This document shows, piece after piece, positions 1 through 4,343 of a stretch of 5,429 nucleotides of DNA (position 1 is the stretch's first letter; each line of letters starts with the position of its first letter). This DNA comes from Paenibacillaceae bacterium (lineage in GTDB: Bacteria > Bacillota > Bacilli > Paenibacillales > YIM-B00363), in the NCBI GenBank assembly GCA_018969805.1, contig JAGWXQ010000106.1:1-5429 (forward strand). Direction: 5' to 3'. The notes beneath the pieces were generated by a model, which worked only from the letters and a program-made list of their open reading frames with translations, had not been told where the DNA came from and did no database searches. Both the position numbers and the translations under genes were made by a program.

Positions 1-922
1 CCATCCCAATACCGAGCACAAACGCGGCGATCCCAGGCAACGTCAACGTCACATTCATCAAGTCAAAGGCGAGCATCAAGAGCCACGTATACGCGAGGAG
101 CGATATCGATGCGATGATCCCGGGCACGCGATAGTACACGATCATAAACACCAGTACGAGCACGGTACCGATCAATCCAGCGATCACCGTCGTCTCCAAA
201 GACTTTTGTCCGAGCGTCGCTCCGACACTTTGGGTATATTTTTCCGTCAGCTTCAACGGCAACGCCCCAAGATTGATCGTATCGACGAGCTGCTTGACTT
301 CATCCAACGTAAAGCTTCCTGTAATGCTCGCTTGTCCATCGGCAATGACCGCTTGAACGATCGGCGCAGACAGTTGCTCTTCATCGAGATAAATGGCTAA
401 GGGCGCGTTGAGCAATCGCGTCGTCACATCTTTGAATTTTTCTGCATTTTTCACCTTAAGCCCGATGTACGGCTGCCCCGTCTCTGTAAATTGTACGGTC
501 GCACCACCAGGGGCAAAATCGCTGCCGACCATTTCTTTTTTTCCTGAAATGTCGCGAAACGTCAGCTCAGACGGCTTTTTGAGCAATTCCCGCAGCTGCG
601 CTTCGTCCGACACCCCCGCAATTTTGGCGCGGATGCGGTCGCGCCCTTCCGGCGTAATTTCTGGCTCTGCCGTCCCCGTCTTGTCGATGCGCCGCTGCAA
701 ATTGCGCGCCGTCTCAAGCAACGCTTCCGGTGTCACTTGTTGGCCCGCCTCAAGCGGTTCCGCGATGTACAGTACTTCAAACCCGCCCTTCAAATCGAGC
801 CCGAGCTTCATATTTGACGCAATCGGCCACGACGATGCCCCGACGACACCGAGTGTCGCCACGACGATGCCCACCCACAACACGAGCCGTCCTTTATGCA
901 CACCTGTCGGTTTTTTGACCAT
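1..922 (-). CDS. secD: SecD, protein translocase subunit (5' part; 3' end outside window)
   Basis: SecD is a polytopic membrane protein that works with SecF and YajC beside SecYEG, using the proton motive force to help pull secreted proteins across the membrane. The reading frame is open from the ATG at 922 to the window edge, giving 307 residues. Seen in order: a basic N-terminus and first membrane segment (about residues 12-31); the family signature GLDLKGGFEVLY (41-52) opening the extracellular P1 domain; the conserved NLGALPLKL (217-225) just before the membrane domain; then hydrophobic segments near 243-263, 267-287 and 293-307. The sequence stops at GIAAFVLGIGM, immediately before where the family carries its AVDANV motif. 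The start is supported by a purine-rich ribosome site a few bases upstream, inside the end of the comN-like gene. Only one base separates the two genes, so translation is probably coupled. Whether this is a SecDF fusion, as in Bacillus subtilis, or a separate SecD cannot be seen here. Confidence 0.97.
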   Translation of the reverse strand, partial: MVKKPTGVHKGRLVLWVGIVVATLGVVGASSWPIASNMKLGLDLKGGFEVLYIAEPLEAGQQVTPEALLETARNLQRRIDKTGTAEPEITPEGRDRIRAKIAGVSDEAQLRELLKKPSELTFRDISGKKEMVGSDFAPGGATVQFTETGQPYIGLKVKNAEKFKDVTTRLLNAPLAIYLDEEQLSAPIVQAVIADGQASITGSFTLDEVKQLVDTINLGALPLKLTEKYTQSVGATLGQKSLETTVIAGLIGTVLVLVFMIVYYRVPGIIASISLLAYTWLLMLAFDLMNVTLTLPGIAAFVLGIGM

Positions 923-923
923 A

Positions 924-1193
924 CTACACCCCCTGCTTCCAACTGCGCATCATTAACCAATGCAGCAATTGTGGCGGTTGCACCGCCAAAATATCGCTGA
1001 CAACGACATGCGGCATCGGCATCGCATCGTACCGGTCACTGACAAACGCCCAAAGCGTCTCCTCGTCGATGTCCGTATACCCAAGAAGTCGAAAATCGGC
1101 GAGTTTGCACGCACAAACGTACGAAATCGACTCGGTATCGATCGTGTCTTCGCTCATGTCGTCCTGCGGTGCCATTGCCCGTTTCGTGCGCAT
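924..1193 (-). CDS. comN: ComN-like post-transcriptional regulator
   Basis: This is a small soluble protein of 89 residues matching the Post_transc_reg family, whose studied member is B. subtilis ComN (YrzD). ComN acts on comE operon mRNA and localises to septa and poles through DivIVA. The recognisable core is KLADFRLLGY (30-39), followed by an acidic DIDEETLWAFV stretch, a basic/polar turn (SDRYDAMPMPH), then VVVSDILAVQPPQLLHWLMM (63-82). The order K-x2-F-x-LLGY, helix, DIL, helix is that of the family. The ATG at 1193 is preferred over in-frame ATGs at 1274 and 1211 because GGGGAG lies seven bases before it. The extra upstream residues would be Cys/Arg-rich and unlike the family. It sits one base upstream of secD, the same adjacency as in B. 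subtilis. Its role in competence is inferred from the family only; the target RNA in this organism is unknown. Confidence 0.8.
   Translation of the reverse strand: MRTKRAMAPQDDMSEDTIDTESISYVCACKLADFRLLGYTDIDEETLWAFVSDRYDAMPMPHVVVSDILAVQPPQLLHWLMMRSWKQGV
927..934 (-). promoter_or_regulatory. Ribosome binding site of secD
   Basis: The minus strand reads AGGGGGTG, with the G run ending about six bases before the ATG at 922. It lies within the last codons of the comN-like gene, which fits translational coupling of the two genes and supports the secD start chosen here. Confidence 0.6.
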
Positions 1194-1200
1194 CGCCCTA

Positions 1201-1206
1201 CTCCCC
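1201..1206 (-). promoter_or_regulatory. Ribosome binding site of comN-like gene
   Basis: The minus strand reads GGGGAG, preceded by more Gs, seven bases before the ATG at 1193. It decides that start over the longer frame beginning at 1274. Confidence 0.6.
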
Positions 1207-1319
1207 CCCATACGCGCATTCCGCGCGCAACAAAAGTACTTCCAGAAGATGCATACGCCTTCTTTGCACCGCATACAGTTGCTGAAAAACGCATGTGGGA
1301 GGACGATGCAGCGATGCGC

Positions 1320-1324
1320 AGGAG
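1320..1324 (+). promoter_or_regulatory. Ribosome binding site of yrzE-like gene
   Basis: AGGAG lies seven bases before the ATG at 1332. A competing site, GGGAGG at 1297-1302, lies 11 bases before an in-frame ATG at 1314, so the start may be six codons further upstream. Confidence 0.6.
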
Positions 1325-1331
1325 ATCAACA

Positions 1332-1661
1332 ATGACCGCTGTTTTTTTTGGCATCGTAAGTACATGTGCACTCACTGTCTGCACGACAGCAATGAGTGCA
1401 GCGTTTGCCACACACCGTGCAACACCCGTCGTATGGGCAAGCATCGTGCTTAGTGCGGCTATCGGTGCGTTTGTCGCCGCGCGCCTGACCAAACGCAAAG
1501 GATGGTTGCTCGGAGGCACAATCGGACTGGTATTTGGGGCACTGCTGTGTGTATTGGGGATGACGGCGTACGCACATGACGCGTCACTGCACATGGTCGT
1601 GTTGTGTGCAGTGACGTCGGTCAGTGGATCGATCGGGGGAATGATCGGCGTATCGGTCTAG
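1332..1661 (+). CDS. YrzE-like small membrane protein (TIGR04086 family)
   Basis: This is a 109-residue integral membrane protein of unknown function. Four hydrophobic segments can be seen, at about 3-23, 33-51, 57-79 and 87-107. The most telling stretch is IGAFVAARLTKRKGWLLGG (44-62): a helix ending in small residues, a short basic cytoplasmic loop, then KGW and a glycine-rich helix. This is the hallmark of the TIGR04086/YrzE family, commonly found beside yajC-tgt in Bacilli. The chosen ATG has AGGAG at good spacing; the alternative ATG at 1314 would add MRRRST, which could serve as a positive inside anchor. The gene runs against its neighbours: it is convergent with yajC, sharing stop-codon bases with it, and divergent from comN. 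It contains two sizeable inverted repeats. Family assignment is from recognisable pattern and synteny; no biochemical role is known to me. Confidence 0.78.
   Translation: MTAVFFGIVSTCALTVCTTAMSAAFATHRATPVVWASIVLSAAIGAFVAARLTKRKGWLLGGTIGLVFGALLCVLGMTAYAHDASLHMVVLCAVTSVSGSIGGMIGVSV
1367..1400 (+). repeat. Imperfect inverted repeat (bulged hairpin) near start of yrzE-like gene
   Basis: TGCACTCA followed by CTGTC (1367-1379) can pair with GACAG (1385-1389) and TGAGTGCA (1393-1400). The loop has five bases and there is a three-base bulge (CAA, 1390-1392). That gives 13 base pairs about 35 bases inside the coding sequence. It may be incidental to coding, but a structure this size so close to the start could affect translation or transcript stability. 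Confidence 0.5.
1582..1616. repeat. Perfect 12-bp inverted repeat before the convergent yrzE-like/yajC junction
   Basis: CGTCACTGCACA (1582-1593) and TGTGCAGTGACG (1605-1616) are exact reverse complements separated by 11 bases; the stem could be lengthened by G-U pairs at both ends. It lies in the last 80 bases of the yrzE-like coding sequence and about 40 bases beyond the yajC stop. On either strand the transcript could form a strong hairpin. No T-run follows on either strand, so it is not a standard intrinsic terminator, but its position fits a bidirectional transcript-end or stabilising structure. Confidence 0.6.
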
Positions 1662-1993
1662 GCAGACTGTGCGCTCGGTTCTGCAAGTCCATCGACCGAA
1701 CTGCGCGTGCACGTCAACTTCGTGACATCGTTCACGAGCAATACGACCGCATCGTCCGTAAGTTCGACGATCGTCCCAAAAATGCCCCCAACTGTAATGA
1801 TTTTATCCCCTTTTTTAAGGTTGGCGAGCATTTGGAGACGCAAACGTTGCCGCTTTTGGTTTGGGCGAATGAGCAAGAAGTAAAATACGACAAAAATAAG
1901 TACGATCGGTAAAAATTGCACGAGCATTGCCGTCGTAGAGGAAGGCGCCGTAGCTGCCAAAGTCCACACGATGTCCTGTTCACACGCTCCCAC
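1658..1993 (-). CDS. yajC: YajC, Sec translocase accessory subunit
   Basis: YajC is a single-span membrane protein that associates with SecD-SecF beside SecYEG. The predicted protein has 111 residues. It carries one strong transmembrane segment, LVQFLPIVLIFVVFYFLLI (about 24-42), then the family signature RPNQKRQ (43-49) and the cytoplasmic motif LKKGDKIITVGGIFGTIVEL (59-78). I chose the GTG at 1993: AAGGAGGA lies seven bases before it. An ATG at 2011 would give six more residues but would turn that ribosome site into coding sequence and has no such site of its own. The gene follows tgt after a 41-base gap, the common tgt-yajC order. Here secD does not follow directly: a convergent membrane-protein gene and comN lie between. 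The TAG stop overlaps the TAG of the opposite-strand gene. The roughly 20 residues before the membrane segment are longer than in many YajC proteins. Confidence 0.93.
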   Translation of the reverse strand: MGACEQDIVWTLAATAPSSTTAMLVQFLPIVLIFVVFYFLLIRPNQKRQRLRLQMLANLKKGDKIITVGGIFGTIVELTDDAVVLLVNDVTKLTCTRSSVDGLAEPSAQSA

Positions 1994-2000
1994 AATACGT

Positions 2001-2008
2001 TCCTCCTT
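2001..2008 (-). promoter_or_regulatory. Ribosome binding site that fixes the yajC GTG start
   Basis: The minus strand reads AAGGAGGA, a near-perfect match to the 16S anti-Shine-Dalgarno, seven bases before GTG at 1993. It overlaps the first codons of the longer in-frame ATG version (2011), which argues against that start. Confidence 0.8.
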
Positions 2009-2034
2009 CATGATGTGACCGTGCGGGCGCGCGG

Positions 2035-3171
2035 CTAAAATCCGCGATGTCCCGCATGCATGCCATACGCTGCAAAAAACTCCTCCTTAAACGATGCCAG
2101 TCGGTCATGTGCGATCGCCTCTCGGATGTTGCGCATGAGCGTAAGCAAAAAATGAACGTTGTGCACCGTCGTAAGGCGTATGCCGAGTACTTCTCCCGCG
2201 TGCAACAAATGCCGCACGTAGGCCCGCGTATGCGTGCGACACGTAGGACACGTACATGACGCATCGATCGGACGGAAATCCCGCGCATACTGAGACTTCT
2301 TTAATACGAGCCTGCCCGTGCTCGTCATCACCGTGCCATTGCGCGCAATGCGCGTCGGCAACACACAATCAAACATGTCTATGCCACGCATCGCCCCCTC
2401 AATGAGCGCATCCGGCGAGCCAACACCCATCAAGTATCGCGGTCTTCTCGTCGGAAGCAACGGTACGACGGTGTCCAATACGCCGTACAGCTGCTCCTTC
2501 GATTCCCCGACACTCAGTCCTCCGATAGCATACCCTGGAAAATCCATAGCTGTCAAGTCCCGCGCACTAGCGACCCGCTGCACAGGGGAGAGACCCCCTT
2601 GGACGATCGCAAACAACGCTTGGGTGTCCGCGCGCGTATGCGCACGCAAACACGCCTCAGCCCATCGCGTCGTGCGCCGCACCGATGCCTCGATGTACGA
2701 TTCCGATGCATCGTGCGGTGCACATTCATCAAACGCCATAATGATGTCTGCCCCAAGCGCATGCTGGATGTCGATCGCTTCTCGTGGTCCAAGAAAAATG
2801 CGGTCACCGTTGAGATGGTTGCGAAAATGCACCCCTTCTTCCGTCACTTGCCGCACCGCACTCAGACTAAACACCTGAAACCCACCGCTGTCGGTCAGTA
2901 TCGGGCGCGGCCACTGCATAAATGCGTGCAGCCCCCCCGCTTCCCGAACGACATCGTGCCCTGGACGCAACAGCAAATGGTACGTATTCGAGAGGATGAT
3001 GTGCGCATCAATCCCAATGAGCTCGTCTGGACTCATCGTCTTGACCGTCGCCAACGTCCCGACCGGCATAAACGCCGGCGTATCAAATGATCCATGGGGC
3101 GTATGCACACGTCCGAGCCGCGCCCCCGTCTGTGCGCACGTCTTGATGCATTCGATCGTCACGGCAACCAC
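2035..3171 (-). CDS. tgt: tRNA-guanine transglycosylase (queuine/preQ1 type)
   Basis: Tgt swaps the wobble guanine of GUN-anticodon tRNAs (Asp, Asn, His, Tyr) for preQ1 in the bacterial queuosine pathway. The 378-residue protein is the usual bacterial length and aligns end to end with the family from memory: FMPVGTLATVKTM (34-46); ILTDSGGFQVFSL (91-103), with D94 in the position of the E. coli D89 active-site aspartate; the base-pocket region MAFDEC (145-150); GYAIGGLSVGE (213-223); and GIDMFDCVLPTRIARNG (263-279), with D268 in the nucleophile position (E. coli D264). The zinc site is complete: C306, C308, C311 and H337. The start is GTG at 3171, the first possible in-frame start after a stop, but it has only a weak ribosome site. 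It begins nine bases after queA ends, so translation is probably coupled. A second GTG at 3162 is a possible start. Confidence 0.98.
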   Translation of the reverse strand: MVAVTIECIKTCAQTGARLGRVHTPHGSFDTPAFMPVGTLATVKTMSPDELIGIDAHIILSNTYHLLLRPGHDVVREAGGLHAFMQWPRPILTDSGGFQVFSLSAVRQVTEEGVHFRNHLNGDRIFLGPREAIDIQHALGADIIMAFDECAPHDASESYIEASVRRTTRWAEACLRAHTRADTQALFAIVQGGLSPVQRVASARDLTAMDFPGYAIGGLSVGESKEQLYGVLDTVVPLLPTRRPRYLMGVGSPDALIEGAMRGIDMFDCVLPTRIARNGTVMTSTGRLVLKKSQYARDFRPIDASCTCPTCRTHTRAYVRHLLHAGEVLGIRLTTVHNVHFLLTLMRNIREAIAHDRLASFKEEFFAAYGMHAGHRGF

Positions 3172-3180
3172 TGTGCGCCA

Positions 3181-4251
3181 TCACTCACTTTCCATTGATC
3201 CCATCGTTTCATCAGCAATCAACATCGCATCGCCAAAACTGTAAAAACGATACCGTTGCGCAATCGCAAGCGCATACGCTTCTTGAATGAGCGCCTCCCC
3301 TGCAAACGCACCGACCAGCAACAACAACGTCGATCGCGGCAAATGAAAATTGGTCACGAGCGCATCGACGAGCGCAAACCGATGTCCCGGACGAATAAAC
3401 AGCGGTGTCCACCCTGAGATCGCGCCGCGTGTTCCGCTGGCGATCATCGGTGCAATCGTCTCAAGCGTTCGTACGACCGTCGTACCGATCGCCACAATCC
3501 GCCCCCCTTTGCTGCGCACATCAACCAGCGCATCGACAGTCTCTGCGGGGACGATGTATTGCTCCTCGTGCATCGTATGATCGTCGATCGATGTCTGCAC
3601 AGGACGAAACGTCCCAATGCCTACGTGCAGTGCGACACAACCGATGCGCACCCCTTTGGCACGCAGTGCATTGAGCAACTCCGGTGTCATATGCAAACCC
3701 GCCGTCGGGGCAGCGACCGAGCCTGCTTCGTGTGCATACACCGTCTGATACCGCGACGCATCCGTGAGCGGTGTCGTAATGTACGGGGGCAACGGCACTT
3801 CTCCCCACGTGCGCAGTACGTCTTCTACGGACATTGCGCCAAAACACCGCCCAATCCGCTCGCCCCCGTCTTGGATGCGCTCCACGACGACGCGCAACAC
3901 CGGTGCCCCGACCGGCCCGATCGCAATCACATCGTTGATGCGCATGCGCCGTGCCGGCTTTCCGATCATGACCCACGCATCGCGATCGTCTGAAACACGG
4001 TGCACAAACAAGAGCGCGACAGGACGCGACGCATCGTCGTTAAGACGCCCCTGTACGCGCGCGCGAATGACCGCAGACGTATTGACGACGACGAGGTCTC
4101 CCGCACGCAGCACATCGACGAGATGGACAAACGTGTTGTGCGCAAACGTGCCCCGCACACGATCAACACAGAGCAAGCGCGACGCATCGCGCTGGGCAAG
4201 CGGTGTTTGGGCAATAAGCTCCTGAGGCACTTCAAAAAAATCAATATCCAT
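3181..4251 (-). CDS. queA: S-adenosylmethionine:tRNA ribosyltransferase-isomerase
   Basis: QueA transfers and isomerises the ribosyl group of SAM onto preQ1-tRNA to give epoxyqueuosine, the step after Tgt. The protein has 356 residues against about 340-350 for the family. Recognisable signatures are ELIAQTPLAQRDASRLL (11-27), GEVPLPPYI (150-158), RYQTVYAHEAGSVAAPTAGL (167-186), LHVGIGTFRPV (208-218), DHTMHEEQY (224-232), GTTVVRTLE (256-264), VDALVTNFHLPRSTLLLLVG (295-314) and YRFYSFGDAMLIADE (334-348). Differences from the common form are in the N-terminal third: VVNTSAVIRARV (55-66) stands where most QueA have a VFNDTRVIPARL-type motif, and the TGG-x-VE segment after it is not evident. The central and C-terminal signatures are intact, so activity is likely. 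The ATG at 4251 follows an in-frame stop by two codons and has only a weak ribosome site. The gene leads the queA-tgt pair. Confidence 0.97.
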   Translation of the reverse strand: MDIDFFEVPQELIAQTPLAQRDASRLLCVDRVRGTFAHNTFVHLVDVLRAGDLVVVNTSAVIRARVQGRLNDDASRPVALLFVHRVSDDRDAWVMIGKPARRMRINDVIAIGPVGAPVLRVVVERIQDGGERIGRCFGAMSVEDVLRTWGEVPLPPYITTPLTDASRYQTVYAHEAGSVAAPTAGLHMTPELLNALRAKGVRIGCVALHVGIGTFRPVQTSIDDHTMHEEQYIVPAETVDALVDVRSKGGRIVAIGTTVVRTLETIAPMIASGTRGAISGWTPLFIRPGHRFALVDALVTNFHLPRSTLLLLVGAFAGEALIQEAYALAIAQRYRFYSFGDAMLIADETMGSMESE

Positions 4252-4343
4252 ATTTCACCATCAATTCTTTGCCCCTTTTGAACAAAAGTACAATTTCCGA
4301 TTTGTTGCCTTTTTGTACTGATCCGTAGTGCTGCTGTGCGCCC
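4252..4343 (-). other. AT-richer gap before queA with a short inverted repeat
   Basis: This 92-base gap separates the spoIID-like stop from queA and is visibly richer in A and T than the genes. AGTACAA (4287-4293) pairs with TTGTACT (4313-4319) across a 19-base loop, and on the minus strand the second arm is followed by TTTGTT. It could be a weak terminator for the spoIID-like gene or part of a queA promoter. The stem is short and AU-rich and I see no good -35/-10 pair, so neither role is firm. Confidence 0.35.

Larger units (their letters stand above)
1194..1331. other. Divergent intergenic region between comN-like and yrzE-like genes
   Basis: This 138-bp stretch separates two genes read away from each other and must hold the promoters of both, unless transcription enters from elsewhere. 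The ribosome sites of both genes lie at its two ends. I could not find a convincing sigma-A pair (TTGACA/TATAAT with 16-18 bp spacing) on either strand. A short interrupted inverted repeat, AGAAG (1244-1248) with CTTCT (1259-1263), is present but too short to call an operator. Confidence 0.5.

Noticed and set aside
393..956. Long plus-strand open frame opposite secD
   Set aside because: The minus strand clearly encodes SecD with family motifs throughout; the plus frame is low-complexity and unrecognisable, a shadow of biased codon use.
1251..1278. Possible sporulation sigma-G-like promoter (GCATA ... CATACAG) before the yrzE-like gene
   Set aside because: The -10 matches only in part and the spacer is 16 bases rather than about 18; too weak to call.
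960..1331. N-terminal extension of the yrzE-like frame back to 960
   Set aside because: The extension overlaps the comN-like gene on the other strand, is Arg/His-rich and unlike the family; ribosome sites point to starts at 1332 or 1314.
1154..1594. Minus-strand open frame of 146 codons across the yrzE-like gene
   Set aside because: The plus strand has the membrane-protein pattern, the KGWLLGG signature and a good ribosome site. The minus frame also overlaps the comN start without recognisable features.
2337..2350. 14-bp perfect palindrome CATTGCGCGCAATG in tgt
   Set aside because: It encodes the conserved RIARNG stretch, and one such palindrome in 5.4 kb is not surprising by chance.
2318..2878. 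Long plus-strand open frame opposite tgt
   Set aside because: It overlaps conserved Tgt catalytic motifs on the other strand, has no family-like features and no supported start.
3471..3485. Near-palindrome GTACGAC-C-GTCGTAC in queA
   Set aside because: It falls on the conserved GTTVVRT codons and the one-base spacer cannot form a normal RNA loop; no sign of function.
4287..4319. Intrinsic terminator between the spoIID-like gene and queA
   Set aside because: Only seven AU-rich pairs with a 19-base loop and a broken T-run; kept as a low-confidence feature of the gap, not as a terminator.
4252..4343. preQ1 riboswitch upstream of queA
   Set aside because: I looked for the compact preQ1-I type hairpin with an A-rich tail and did not find it; queA-tgt are also not the usual targets.
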